Source: Chloroflexota bacterium
Lineage (GTDB): Bacteria > Chloroflexota > Anaerolineae > Promineifilales > Promineifilaceae
Length of the DNA: 64,000 nucleotides
NCBI GenBank assembly: GCA_017993775.1
Contig: JAGOMA010000020.1
Span: 35,945-99,944 of the forward strand
Reading direction: 5' to 3'
The stretch's first letter is position 1. Each line of letters starts with the position of its first letter. Below are positions 23,340-32,158 of the stretch, in pieces. The position numbers and the translations under genes are program-made. The notes beneath the pieces are model-generated. The model had not been told where the DNA came from. It saw nothing but the letters and a program-made list of their open reading frames with translations, and ran no database searches.

Positions 23340-23937
23340 AATTTACCTCTCGAAGTCGATTTCATGATCACGTCCGAAAAAGGTGAACCTGCAAACAACC
23401 TGGCTCGCCTGATGAGTTGTAAAAAAGTGTCGGCTATCTTTATTAAAGCATTTTAGCATGAGAAACGGCCGTTCCCCATACCCCATCAGTACCGACAGTA
23501 CACAAGTAACAGCCCCTTGCCAGGCTTTGGTACTCTTGTGGGAGTGTTCCAACCACATGCCTCCTATATACTAATCAATGAATCATTATACGATCTGAAG
23601 AAGGGTAGCCTTACTCATTGCTCATTCAAACCAACCTCTCCATAAAAATTCCGTTAAAAAAATGGCTTCTGACCACTTCACCCAACCAAACCATCAAAAC
23701 TCAGGCCACACTCAGATGATATTCGTTTTCATTCTTCATATAATTAAAAAATTGGTATCTACCGACCCTAAGGGTTTGCTCATGAAAAGTTATACCTTTA
23801 GGACTTTAAACCAACAGAATCTTTTCAGAGAAACCTGAACAGTAAAAAAGTAAAAGTATCGGTTGAAAAATTAAGGTAAACGGCAACCCAATCACATGAA
23901 AGCTCAAATAATCAGCAGCTAAAAGGCTAGACGAGCA
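23340..23937. other. AT-rich intergenic region between HPt and REC-CpaE genes
   Basis: About 600 bases without a supportable gene. It holds one ACGGCCGT copy near 23464 and an imperfect CCCTAAGGGTTT repeat (23762-23808). Composition is clearly more AT-rich than in the flanking coding DNA. Promoters for both divergent genes should lie here, but no consensus pair stands out. Confidence 0.6.
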
Positions 23938-25215
23938 ATGACCGAACAACCGACAAAACCATATAAAATTCTAATCGTCGATGATGACCGCATGATCCGG
24001 AAAATCCTCGAAGTTGCCCTAACCAAAGAAGGTTATCAAGTCGTCACCGCAGCCGACGGCAGCGAAGGCTTACAACAAGCTCGAACACAACGACCAGACC
24101 TCGTTGTCACAGACAAAATGATGCCCAACATGAACGGGTTCGAATTTACCCGCCGCCTGCGACGCGATCCCGACTTTGTCCATCTCCCCATTCTCGTCCT
24201 TACCAGCCAATCCGAATTAGAAGACAAACTGGGCGCTTTTGAAGCCGGAGCCGACGATTACCTGCCCAAGCCATTTGAAACGGCCGAATTGATCGTACGT
24301 CTGGCAGCTCTACTTCGCCGCGCAGACGCACTTAAAAAAGCCAAATCCGGCCAATTGGAGCAAAACGACCCGGCCCGCATCATCGCTGTTCACAGTTTAC
24401 GCGGCGGGTCGGGCTGTTCCAGCCTGGCCGTCAACACTGCGCTTGCCCTCAGAAGCCTTTGGCAAAAACCAACGATGCTCATCGATATGGTCTTTACGGC
24501 CGGTCAGGTTTCTCTCATGATCAACCGGGCGCCCAAACGAACCTGGGCCGATCTCGTGCGCTACACGAGCGCCGACCTCGACATGGACGTGGTCAAAACC
24601 ATTGTTGGCCAGCACGACAGCGGGCTAGATTTCATCCTCGGTCCCTCAAATCCGGCTACCGCCGAACAATTGGACAACGAAGTCATCTCCCTGGCCGTCT
24701 CTTATTTGCGCCCAAGTTTTGAATACATCGTGATCGATCTGCCGCATCGCTTCGACGAGGTTACGCTCAATGCGCTGGACTATGCTGATGAAATTTTATT
24801 AATCATCGCCCCCGAACTCGCCTCCATTCGCGCCGCCTCTATCACTCTGGACACCTATCGAAAACTGGGCTACACCGAAGAAAAAGTAAAACTGGTGCTG
24901 AATTGGACTTTTGAAGATGGCGGCCTCTCAAGCAAGAAAATTGTAGACGTTCTCAAACACCCGATATCGCTCATCATTCCCTTTGCGCCTAAACAATTTG
25001 TAACCGCCATCAACCGCGGTACGCCTTTATTCGTTAGCAATCCGACGGATCCGGTTTCGGCAATGATCGAAGATTTCGCTTTCCGAATTAGCAAACCCAT
25101 GCATCAATCACTAGAGCCCAAACAACCCAGTGAAGGCTGGCTCCGTGTGCATGAGCGGCTACAACCATCTTCTAAGTCTAAAGATCGCAGCCGATCTTCA
25201 CTTTGGTCTTTCTAG
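23938..25215 (+). CDS. Receiver-CpaE/TadZ-like ATPase of Flp pilus assembly
   Basis: A 425-residue fusion. Residues 9-130 are a response-regulator receiver domain (DDD acidic pocket, phospho-Asp in VVTDKMMP, Thr/Ser in LTSQ, Lys in PKPF). Residues 150-390 are a ParA/MinD-like domain of the CpaE/TadZ type, which places the Flp (tad) pilus machine in the cell. Its P-loop reads LRGGSGCSS, lacking the lysines of the canonical KGGxGKTT, as in atypical TadZ proteins, so ATP hydrolysis may be absent. A Flp-pilin gene follows at about 48 bases. The rest of a tad operon is not in the window. The gene carries no ACGGCCGT copy. Confidence 0.85.
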   Translation: MTEQPTKPYKILIVDDDRMIRKILEVALTKEGYQVVTAADGSEGLQQARTQRPDLVVTDKMMPNMNGFEFTRRLRRDPDFVHLPILVLTSQSELEDKLGAFEAGADDYLPKPFETAELIVRLAALLRRADALKKAKSGQLEQNDPARIIAVHSLRGGSGCSSLAVNTALALRSLWQKPTMLIDMVFTAGQVSLMINRAPKRTWADLVRYTSADLDMDVVKTIVGQHDSGLDFILGPSNPATAEQLDNEVISLAVSYLRPSFEYIVIDLPHRFDEVTLNALDYADEILLIIAPELASIRAASITLDTYRKLGYTEEKVKLVLNWTFEDGGLSSKKIVDVLKHPISLIIPFAPKQFVTAINRGTPLFVSNPTDPVSAMIEDFAFRISKPMHQSLEPKQPSEGWLRVHERLQPSSKSKDRSRSSLWSF

Positions 25216-25263
25216 GTAATCCACCTATTTTTATAACCTACATCATTTTCAGGGGGCACACGA

Positions 25264-25992
25264 ATGAAAAGACTTCACAATAGAGATCACCAGCGGGGAC
25301 AGTCTGCCGTGGAATACGCTCTTTTATTGGGTTTGACCATTCTTTTTGTAATTGGTATTTTGCGCGTGTTGGGCGTGGACCTGCAAGGTGTATTTTGCAA
25401 GGTCGTCAATGGCATTGGGCTGCACACCCAGGCGTGCCCAGGTGATGGCGTGATCTTTCGGGATGACTTTTCCAACGGTCTAAATGGTTGGGAAATTGAC
25501 CGGGGATCGAATTGGCGCATTGAAAATGGAGAATTATGCGCCGGTCCGGGGTCGGAACATCGCGCTTATGGCGTAGACACGACCGGATCAAATTATACGG
25601 TTTCGATGGATGCCACCTTAAAAAGCGGCAACGGATATGGCGTTTATTTCCGGGCAAATAACAGCAATGTGAATGGCTATACTTTCCAATATGACAAGGG
25701 GTTTGGCACACCTGGGGCGTTTATTTTCCGTAAATGGATTAATGGCAAGGAGATGGCGCCATTTACGCCCTGGCAGCCTGCGCCTCCCGGTTATCAGTGG
25801 TATAACGTGAAACGGCATGTCGAAATTTCGGTACAAGGGAATACGTATACGGCTAAAGTGGATGGGCAGGTAGTGGCCACGGCCGTTGACACTGCGACCA
25901 ACCCTGTGCCATTTTTCGATAACGGCCGTGTTGGCTTGCGCACCTGGGGCGGTGAAACCTGCTTCGATAATGTCCAAGTCTCGGTACCATAA
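25264..25992 (+). CDS. Flp-type pilin fused to a lectin-like (LamG/DUF1080-type) domain
   Basis: A 242-residue protein. The N-terminus RGQSAVEYALLLGLTI is a Flp/type IVb pilin prepilin-peptidase site with its hydrophobic helix (about residues 13-40). Instead of the usual short pilin body, a domain of about 180 residues follows: IFRDDFSNGLNGWEIDRG, a beta-rich core with VYFRANNS, and the closing VGLRTWGGETCFDNVQV. This matches concanavalin-like jelly rolls of the DUF1080/LamG type that bind carbohydrate. The fusion suggests a pilus subunit or tip carrying an adhesin. AGGGGG lies upstream of the ATG. Binding target unknown. Confidence 0.83.
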   Translation: MKRLHNRDHQRGQSAVEYALLLGLTILFVIGILRVLGVDLQGVFCKVVNGIGLHTQACPGDGVIFRDDFSNGLNGWEIDRGSNWRIENGELCAGPGSEHRAYGVDTTGSNYTVSMDATLKSGNGYGVYFRANNSNVNGYTFQYDKGFGTPGAFIFRKWINGKEMAPFTPWQPAPPGYQWYNVKRHVEISVQGNTYTAKVDGQVVATAVDTATNPVPFFDNGRVGLRTWGGETCFDNVQVSVP

Positions 25993-26007
25993 AAGGAGTC
26001 TGCTGCT

Positions 26008-26448
26008 ATGTCTTATGTTAACAGTCCAAAAATCGAGTATTCGCCAGACGGCCGTCCACCCGAAAGAAAAGACCGGCGCAGACAAGCCGTTCGCATCGCC
26101 ATCTTTATCGTCCTCATCATCAGCATCGGCATCAACATCTACGCGTTTCGCGCCGCCAACCTGATCAACCGGGTCGCCGGCACAGACGGAATTGTGCAGG
26201 GCGTCGTCGTCGATGACCAGGGTAACCCCATCGCCCAGGCCGAAATCAGCCTGGCTGCCGCGCCGGAAGCCCAGGCAATCACCCAGGCAGACGGCACTTT
26301 TACCCTGGCCAATATTCCCACAGGCGATCAATACCTCATTGTGGTCTCACAAGGCGTCGGTCAGGGCTATGTCATCACCATCCAGACCGATAACGTCACC
26401 CAACTGGGCACAATCAGTTATGAAGCCAAACCGCCCGTCTGGAATTAA
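26008..26448 (+). CDS. Single-pass membrane protein with carboxypeptidase regulatory-like domain
   Basis: A 146-residue protein: basic cytoplasmic N-terminus of about 30 residues, one membrane helix (IAIFIVLIISIGINIYAF, about 31-48), then an exported beta-sandwich. GIVQGVVVDDQGNPIAQAEI and ADGTFTLANIPTGDQY are the hallmark of CarboxypepD_reg (transthyretin-like) domains, common in secreted and surface proteins as spacer or binding modules. An AAAGGAG site precedes the ATG. It is 15 bases after the pilin fusion gene and is probably part of the same transcript; it may anchor or cap the pilus product. Confidence 0.8.
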   Translation: MSYVNSPKIEYSPDGRPPERKDRRRQAVRIAIFIVLIISIGINIYAFRAANLINRVAGTDGIVQGVVVDDQGNPIAQAEISLAAAPEAQAITQADGTFTLANIPTGDQYLIVVSQGVGQGYVITIQTDNVTQLGTISYEAKPPVWN

Positions 26449-26480
26449 ACACCTATAAAGCCATCACGCCGCATCTTTAT

Positions 26481-26538
26481 AAACTGGAGACTGGCGATTG
26501 GAGACTGCATCGACAGCCTCCAATCGCCGGTCTCTTTT
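26481..26538. repeat. Heptamer-repeat hairpin, GGAGACT/GGCGATT type
   Basis: CTGGAGACTGGCGATTGGAGACTG-like units (26484-26508) are matched by CCTCCAATCGCCGGTCTC (26517-26534) and followed by TTTT, so it can act as a transcript-end hairpin. Confidence 0.7.
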
Positions 26539-26619
26539 GCAGGCAAAACGCGGCATGGTCCTTGTGCAATTCTCCCCAACCTTCTATTTGCTCATTCATG
26601 TTACGCCGTCGCCGTGGCG

Positions 26620-26642
26620 TAAACCCTAAGGGTTTTGGGTGC
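26620..26642. repeat. Half of a CCCTAAGGG repeat
   Basis: AAACCCTAAGGGTTTTGG is a single arm of the dispersed family. In the 319-base gap 26449-26767 it and the preceding heptamer hairpin are the only recognisable structures. Confidence 0.5.
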
Positions 26643-26767
26643 GAAACATCAGCTACTCCATAAAACGCGATCACACAAATTGTCATGAGTACCCGTTACT
26701 TTTTACCCGCCAATCCGACTAGACTACAGATAGGGCGTAATTTGACACGTCATCACAGGAGGCAATT

Positions 26768-28069
26768 TTGGACAAACAACGTTTACAGCAATTCATTTTG
26801 GGCATTTTAATGGTGGGGGCATTAACGGCCGTCTTCATCCTCGTCACGCTCCCCTCCGCCCACACCACCCAGGCAGCTTCCCCGGAAACCCCAGACCCAC
26901 AAGCAATTACCCAGCCAACCGCCAACGCCTACATTGTCCTCAGTTGGAACGACCTGGGCATGCACTGTTACAATCAGGATTTCCGCGATCTGGCCGTCCT
27001 GCCCCCCTTCAACACCCTTTGGGCGCAGGTCGTTAAAGTAGGCGACCCACCCCAAATCATCACCAGCGGCATCACCGTCACCTACGAATTTCCCGACAAC
27101 ACATACTCCGTCGGCAAATCCAACTTCTGGGAATACGATCAGGCCTTGTTCGGCGTCGATCTGCCGCCCAACGTCGGGCTGGCCGGCAAAGGGTTGTCTG
27201 GGGCGATGGATCTGCACACCGATCACTTCGTCGCCGAAGGCATCCCACTTACCGAATTCACCGACAGCAACCCCACAACACGAGACCCCTATCAACTGGC
27301 CGAAGTTGTCGTCTCCGACGCCGTTACCGGGATGGAATTAGCCCGCTCCACGGTGGTGGCTCCAGTTTCCACCGAAATGCACTGCGATAACTGCCACTAT
27401 GATGGCGGCGTAGAAGGGATTCGCACCGGCCGCGTAGAAACCAACATTCTGACCCTGCACGATGAATCCAACCAGGAAGATTATCCGCCCGGCCACGACA
27501 CACCCCTGATGGATCGGCGGCCGGTGTTGTGCGCCGAATGCCATTCTTCCAATGCTTTGGGCGCGCCAGGCGTAGCCGGCATCCCCAGCCTCTCCAATGC
27601 CATGCACAAAAAACATGAAGGTGAGGTTCCCAACACCATCGACGGGTGCTACAACTGCCACCCAGGGCCAGACACCAAATGCCTGCGCGATACCATGTGG
27701 CAGGCCGGCATGGAATGCCAGGATTGCCATGGCGGCATGGACGATGTATCCCAAAATCCCGCGCCGTGGCTTAACGAACCGCGCTGCGACACATGCCACA
27801 ACGATGGCCTGCACAATCAGGACCAGGCGCTTTACCGCATGTCGAAAGATCATGGCGGGCTGTACTGCGCCGCCTGCCACGACAGCCCGCACGCCATCGC
27901 GCCCAGCGCCGAGCCGCGTGACAACATCAAATTTATTGCGCTGCAAGGTCATTCCGGCGTATTACAACGCTGCACGGTCTGCCACGCAACCCAGCCCACG
28001 TTGGCCGGGCCGCACGGGTTAGCCCAACCGAATTTATGGGATGGTTTCTTGCCGGCAATTTCGAAATAA
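26768..28069 (+). CDS. Heptaheme c-type cytochrome
   Basis: A 433-residue exported protein starting at TTG, supported by AGGAGG five bases upstream. A signal anchor occupies about residues 8-30. A beta-rich domain of about 170 residues (AYIVLSWNDLGMHCYN) follows, then seven CxxCH haem sites: CDNCH, CAECH, CYNCH, CQDCH, CDTCH, CAACH and CTVCH. All seven are intact. Many other histidines could act as distal ligands. It should transfer electrons outside the cytoplasmic membrane. It is the next gene, on the same strand, after the pilin and membrane protein genes, which raises the idea of an extracellular electron transfer unit. Partner and substrate unknown. Confidence 0.9.
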   Translation: MDKQRLQQFILGILMVGALTAVFILVTLPSAHTTQAASPETPDPQAITQPTANAYIVLSWNDLGMHCYNQDFRDLAVLPPFNTLWAQVVKVGDPPQIITSGITVTYEFPDNTYSVGKSNFWEYDQALFGVDLPPNVGLAGKGLSGAMDLHTDHFVAEGIPLTEFTDSNPTTRDPYQLAEVVVSDAVTGMELARSTVVAPVSTEMHCDNCHYDGGVEGIRTGRVETNILTLHDESNQEDYPPGHDTPLMDRRPVLCAECHSSNALGAPGVAGIPSLSNAMHKKHEGEVPNTIDGCYNCHPGPDTKCLRDTMWQAGMECQDCHGGMDDVSQNPAPWLNEPRCDTCHNDGLHNQDQALYRMSKDHGGLYCAACHDSPHAIAPSAEPRDNIKFIALQGHSGVLQRCTVCHATQPTLAGPHGLAQPNLWDGFLPAISK

Positions 28070-28074
28070 TTTTG

Positions 28075-28092
28075 GGGGAACGGCCGTTCCCC
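28075..28092. repeat. Extended ACGGCCGT palindrome at gene end
   Basis: GGGGAACGGCCGTTCCCC, an 18-base perfect palindrome beginning 6 bases after the cytochrome stop codon and ahead of the true terminator. Confidence 0.6.
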
Positions 28093-28107
28093 ATCCCCTA
28101 GCCAAAT

Positions 28108-28148
28108 AAAAAGACGTTCCTACCAAAGCCGGCAGGAACGTCTTTTTT
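28108..28148. terminator. Bidirectional rho-independent terminator
   Basis: Arms AAAAGACGTTCCT and AGGAACGTCTTTT around a 12-base loop, with A-run before and T-run after. It lies between the convergent cytochrome and PLP-enzyme genes and can serve both. Confidence 0.88.
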
Positions 28149-28196
28149 ATCGTTCAGTGGGAACTGAAGAAATGGGAAATGAAAAGGAAACGGCCG

Positions 28197-29696
28197 TTAC
28201 ACAGCTTCCGCCGCCAACAATTCTGCCAGCAAACCAACCCGCTCGTTAAACGCATCAATCAACGCATCCAACTCATCCACATGGCCATGAATGCTCGTCC
28301 AATAATTCGGGTCATACCACTGGGCCTGGATTTCCTGATAGGTCTTGCCTTGTTGTTCCACCCAGGTGAAGTACTTCAGATTATGCACCCGCTTCCGGTC
28401 CGCATAAGTCAATTCCTGCATATTGTCGGTCGATTCGCCCATCAAATATTGATGGAACACACCAGACGCCGCCAAATCGGTGAACTGCCCGTGTTCTTCC
28501 GTCAATTCCACCAGACGGCTGGCATACATCTCCATCGAGTCGGTCGCCACGGTGATGATCACGTCATTGGCGTCCATTTCGTAATACTTCGCCGTTTTGA
28601 TCGCCGCCAACACATTGGCCACGCTGGAAATACCCAACTCCGGCAAACGCGCCACCAGATCGGCATCCACGCCCAGGTTCACCAGGAATTGCTGGCCGAC
28701 CGCTTCATTAAATAGACGGATGAGGCCCATCGGTCCATTGTCGTCGATGGCCGTGACGATGTCGGTATTCTTGACATTGTGAATCCAGGGCACATGCTTG
28801 TCGCCAATGCCTTCGATGCGGTGCGCGCCAAAGCCATTGTTCAGCAGCGTGGGGCATTGCAGCGCTTCGCTGGCCACAATTTTGCTGCCAGGATACTGCT
28901 CTTTCATGTAATCGCCGCAGGCGATGGTGCCGCCGGAGCCAGTGTTGGAAACGGTCGCCCGGAAACGGTCGCCCTCGCCCATCACTTCGCCCAACGCTTC
29001 CATCATCGCCCGGCCGGTTACTTCGTAGTGCCACAGGTAATTGCCAAACTCCTCAAACTGATTGAAGATGGATAGGTCTTGACCGGAAGCGCGTAATTCC
29101 CAGCATTTGTCAAAAATTTCTTTGACGTTGCTTTCCGAACCGGGGGTCTTAATCGTTTCGCCAGCGACCTTGGAGAGCCACTCAAAACGTTCCTTGCTCA
29201 TGCCTTCGGGCAAAATGGCGATAGATTCACAGGCCAGCAGGTTGGAATCATACGCGCCGCCACGGCAGTAGTTGCCGGTGGATGGCCAGACCGCTTTTTG
29301 CGTGGTCGGGTCGAATTGGCCGGTGACCAAACGTGGAACCAAACAGCCAAAAGCCGCGCCGACTTTGTGCGCCCCAGTGGGGAACCATTTGCCCAGCAGG
29401 ACAACGATTTTCGCGTCGACGCCGGTGAGTTCTTTGGGCAGCACCAGGTAATTGACGCTGCCATATTTGCCGCCGCTGGCCGCCGGTTCGTTGTGCCAGT
29501 TGATGCGGAACAGATTGACCGGGTTCAAATCCCACAGGCCGACATCGGCCAATTTTTCTTTGATGACGTCGGGGATAAGATCAGGATTGATCATCTGCTT
29601 GAAGGTGGGGATGATAATGTTTTGCTCGCGGGCGCGCTCGATGGCGCGTTCCAGCTTGGCTTCATCGTGAATGGTTAAATCAATTAAATCGCTCAT
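28197..29696 (-). CDS. Fold-type II PLP-dependent lyase-like enzyme
   Basis: A 499-residue PLP protein of the tryptophan-synthase-beta/cysteine-synthase superfamily. The PLP lysine lies in FPTGAHKVGAAF, the Asn/Ser substrate loop in WPSTGNYCRGG, and the phosphate cup in SNTGSGGTIACG. It is longer than cysteine synthase by a C-terminal region of about 150 residues with charged helices. I cannot name its substrate. It is the last gene of an operon with carbamoyltransferases, carbamate kinase and a threonine-synthase-like enzyme, so it probably eliminates ammonia from an amino acid freed by decarbamoylation. AAGGAAAA precedes the ATG. Confidence 0.78.
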   Translation of the reverse strand: MSDLIDLTIHDEAKLERAIERAREQNIIIPTFKQMINPDLIPDVIKEKLADVGLWDLNPVNLFRINWHNEPAASGGKYGSVNYLVLPKELTGVDAKIVVLLGKWFPTGAHKVGAAFGCLVPRLVTGQFDPTTQKAVWPSTGNYCRGGAYDSNLLACESIAILPEGMSKERFEWLSKVAGETIKTPGSESNVKEIFDKCWELRASGQDLSIFNQFEEFGNYLWHYEVTGRAMMEALGEVMGEGDRFRATVSNTGSGGTIACGDYMKEQYPGSKIVASEALQCPTLLNNGFGAHRIEGIGDKHVPWIHNVKNTDIVTAIDDNGPMGLIRLFNEAVGQQFLVNLGVDADLVARLPELGISSVANVLAAIKTAKYYEMDANDVIITVATDSMEMYASRLVELTEEHGQFTDLAASGVFHQYLMGESTDNMQELTYADRKRVHNLKYFTWVEQQGKTYQEIQAQWYDPNYWTSIHGHVDELDALIDAFNERVGLLAELLAAEAV

Positions 29697-29710
29697 GGGT
29701 TTTCCTTAAT

Positions 29711-29771
29711 AGGGAGACTGGAGATTGGAGATAGGGCAAATCTCCAGTCTCTAATCTCTAGTCTCCAATTC
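29711..29771. repeat. Heptamer-repeat hairpin, GGAGATT/GGAGACT type
   Basis: GGGAGACTGGAGATTGG-like units on the left and AATCTCCAGTCTCTAATC-like units on the right make a long imperfect hairpin. The right half holds the TAG stop (minus strand, 29758-29760) and last codons of the threonine-synthase-like gene. Confidence 0.8.
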
Positions 29772-31020
29772 CTTTCATGACTCGTTTCAAGTCATCCAAG
29801 TTGGGTTCAACACGGTTGGCTTTTGTGCCTACCATTTCTACCGATTTCATGGCTCCGGCCACGTCCTTCAGGCCGTTGCCGGTGTTCAGCACCACAATGC
29901 GGTCATCGGCCGAGACGAGGCCCAGTTCTACGGCTCTGAGCAGCCCGGTGTGGGCGGCTGCGCCGGCCGGTTCGGCAAAGACGCCGGTGGCGCGGGCGAG
30001 CGCCGGGATGGAAGCCAGAATGTCGTCATCGCTGACGCGGATGTAAGCGCCGTTGGTTTCGGTGACGGCGGCTAACGCTTTGATGCGATCTCTGGGCAGG
30101 CCGGCGCTGATGCTGTCGGCTACGGTGACGCCGGAGACCGGCGCTTTGGTCAGGATGTCTTCGCCGTCTGTCCAGGCTTCGTACATGTAGGCGCTGCCTT
30201 CGGCTTGCACGCCATAGATGCGCGGCATGTGGTCGATCCAGCCCAGGGCCATGAGATCCTTCAGCCCTTTGTGCAGCCCGCCGATGATGCAGCCGTCGCC
30301 GACGCTGACGAAGATGGCATCGGGCGCGTCCCAGTTAAGCTGTTCGCAGATTTCGTAGACGGCCGTTTTCTTTCCTTCAGTCATATATGGGTTGTAAGCC
30401 GTGTTGCGGTTGTACCAGCCATACTCGGCCGCCGCTTGCAGGCACAGCTCGAAGGCGTCGTCGTAGGTGCCTTTCACCAGCATTACCGTCGAGCCGAAGA
30501 CCAGCAGTTGGGCGATTTTGGCCTGCGGCGCTTTTTCCGGCACAAAGATGACGTTGGGCTGTTTCACGCTGGCGCAAATGCCGCTGAGAGCGGCGGCCGC
30601 GTTGCCGGTGCTGGCCGTGGTGATGATGGCTGCGCCTTTTTCTTGCGCTTTGACGACGGCCATGACGGAGGCGCGGTCTTTGAAGGAGGCGGTGGGGAGA
30701 CGGCCGTCATCCTTCACCCACACATGCTTCAGCCCCAACTCCGCCGCCAGCCGGTCAGTTTTGTACAATGGCGTGCCGCCAATCGTTAATGGGGGAACGG
30801 CCGCGTCAGGTTCTACCGGCAGCAATGGTTTGTAGCGCCAGACCGTTGTGTTGCGGTTCTGCGCCAGGCTTTCGCGGCTGATACGCTGCCCGATTAGCTC
30901 ATAATCGTAGCGCACATCCACGATGCCCTCATTGCCATGATCCGGGCAAATGTATTCGATCTCATCCGGGGCATATTCTTTGCCGCAAATGAGGCATTTT
31001 AAGTGCAAAACGTGGTCCAT
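29758..31020 (-). CDS. Threonine synthase-like PLP enzyme
   Basis: A 420-residue PLP enzyme. An N-terminal zinc ribbon (HLKCLICGKEY, then YICPDHG) precedes the fold-type II core, with the PLP lysine in PTASFKDRAS, TTASTGNAAAAL and the glycine loop VSVGDGCIIGGLHKG. This is the layout of archaeal-type threonine synthases. In this operon a homoserine-phosphate role is unlikely; diaminopropionate or threonine/serine deamination-type elimination would fit better, as in clusters containing ygeW and ygeX. The ATG at 31020 follows GAAGAGAGA; a longer frame would read through repeat DNA. Confidence 0.8.
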   Translation of the reverse strand: MDHVLHLKCLICGKEYAPDEIEYICPDHGNEGIVDVRYDYELIGQRISRESLAQNRNTTVWRYKPLLPVEPDAAVPPLTIGGTPLYKTDRLAAELGLKHVWVKDDGRLPTASFKDRASVMAVVKAQEKGAAIITTASTGNAAAALSGICASVKQPNVIFVPEKAPQAKIAQLLVFGSTVMLVKGTYDDAFELCLQAAAEYGWYNRNTAYNPYMTEGKKTAVYEICEQLNWDAPDAIFVSVGDGCIIGGLHKGLKDLMALGWIDHMPRIYGVQAEGSAYMYEAWTDGEDILTKAPVSGVTVADSISAGLPRDRIKALAAVTETNGAYIRVSDDDILASIPALARATGVFAEPAGAAAHTGLLRAVELGLVSADDRIVVLNTGNGLKDVAGAMKSVEMVGTKANRVEPNLDDLKRVMKGIGD

Positions 31021-31031
31021 CGTTCTCTCTT

Positions 31032-31098
31032 CCCGTGAAGCGTGAAGCGTGATACGTGAAAAGCAGTCAATCACGTTTCACGCTTTACGTCTCACGGT
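31032..31098. repeat. Heptamer-repeat hairpin, GCGTGAA type
   Basis: GTGAAGCGTGAAGCGTGATA-like units on the left are complemented by ATCACGTTTCACGC and TTACGTCTCACGG on the right, between carbamate kinase and the PLP gene. A related element lies at 55424-55506. Confidence 0.78.
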
Positions 31099-32052
31099 TT
31101 AGGGTTCAATAAATGTGCCGGTCTCGCCGCGCAGGGCGCGGGCAATGTTGGCCGGGTCGGTGATGAGGGCTTTTTTGCCGCCTGTTTCCAGGAAGGTGAT
31201 GACGGCTTCGATTTTCGGGGCCATGCTGCCTTTGGCAAAGTGCGTGCCTTCGGCCATGTAGGCTTTGGCTTCGGCCAGGGTCATGTGATCCAGCCACTGT
31301 TCGTTGGGTTTGCCAAAGTTGAGGGCTACTTTTTCAACGGCCGTGCTAATCAACAACAAATCCGCGCCAATCTGCTGCGCCAACAAGGCGCTGGCCCGGT
31401 CTTTATCAATCACTGCAAACACGCCGCTCAATTCGCGCAGTTCGCCTTTTTTGTTTTGCACCACAGGAATGCCACCGCCGCCGACGGCAATGACAATATT
31501 CCCGGCAGTGGTCAATGTCTGGATGGCATCCTGCTCCACCACTTCCAGCGGAATGGGCGAAGCAACGACACGCCGCCAGCCACGGCCGGCGTCTTCTACC
31601 ACTTGCCAGCCTTCGGCCTCAAATTTGCGCGCGTCTGCTTCTTCCATAAAGCTGCCAATTGGCTTTGTCGGATTTTTGAAGCCCGGATCTTCGCGGTCAA
31701 CCAACACCTGCGTCACCACAGAGACAACCGGCTTATCAATGCCCCTGCTGTTTAATTCATTGCGCAGCGCTTGTTGCAGCATGTAGCCAATAGACCCTTG
31801 CGTGTCCGCGCCGATGACATCCAACGGCGTGGGATGTACCTCATGCGAGGCCAGTTCATTGCGGCGCAAAATGTAGCCAACTTGCGGTCCATTGCCGTGG
31901 GTTACGACCAATGTCCAGCCATCTTCAACCATATCCGCCAGGTGGCGGCATGTTTCGCGCACGGCGTCCCATTGATGCGGCACGTCCGGGTGATGTTTGT
32001 CGGTGATTAACGAGTTGCCGCCGACAGCAACCACAGCCAATTTATTACTCAT
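31099..32052 (-). CDS. arcC: Carbamate kinase
   Basis: A 317-residue amino-acid-kinase fold enzyme that makes ATP from carbamoyl phosphate and ADP. Landmarks are VAVGGNSLI, VVTHGNGPQVG, the IGADTQGSIGYMLQQ segment, NIVIAVGGGGIPV and the C-terminal FAKGSMAPKIEA. Length is typical. In the operon it would convert carbamoyl phosphate, produced by the two carbamoyltransferases running in the phosphorolytic direction, into ATP, ammonia and carbon dioxide. GGAG lies about 11 bases before the ATG. Confidence 0.96.
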   Translation of the reverse strand: MSNKLAVVAVGGNSLITDKHHPDVPHQWDAVRETCRHLADMVEDGWTLVVTHGNGPQVGYILRRNELASHEVHPTPLDVIGADTQGSIGYMLQQALRNELNSRGIDKPVVSVVTQVLVDREDPGFKNPTKPIGSFMEEADARKFEAEGWQVVEDAGRGWRRVVASPIPLEVVEQDAIQTLTTAGNIVIAVGGGGIPVVQNKKGELRELSGVFAVIDKDRASALLAQQIGADLLLISTAVEKVALNFGKPNEQWLDHMTLAEAKAYMAEGTHFAKGSMAPKIEAVITFLETGGKKALITDPANIARALRGETGTFIEP

Positions 32053-32071
32053 AGTGGGAATTCTCCAGAAA

Positions 32072-32158
32072 TGTCAATAGTCAATAGTCAATTGCCAAAT
32101 CGTCAATAAGAACCGCTGACAATTGACCATTAACTATCAGCAATTGACGATTTATGAC
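32072..32158. repeat. Heptamer-repeat hairpin, GTCAATA type
   Basis: TGTCAATAGTCAATAGTCAA-like units (left) and GACAATTGACCATTAAC / CAGCAATTGACGATT (right) allow a long imperfect fold. The same unit type is inserted in recD2. It overlaps the stop of the YgeW-like gene. Confidence 0.75.
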
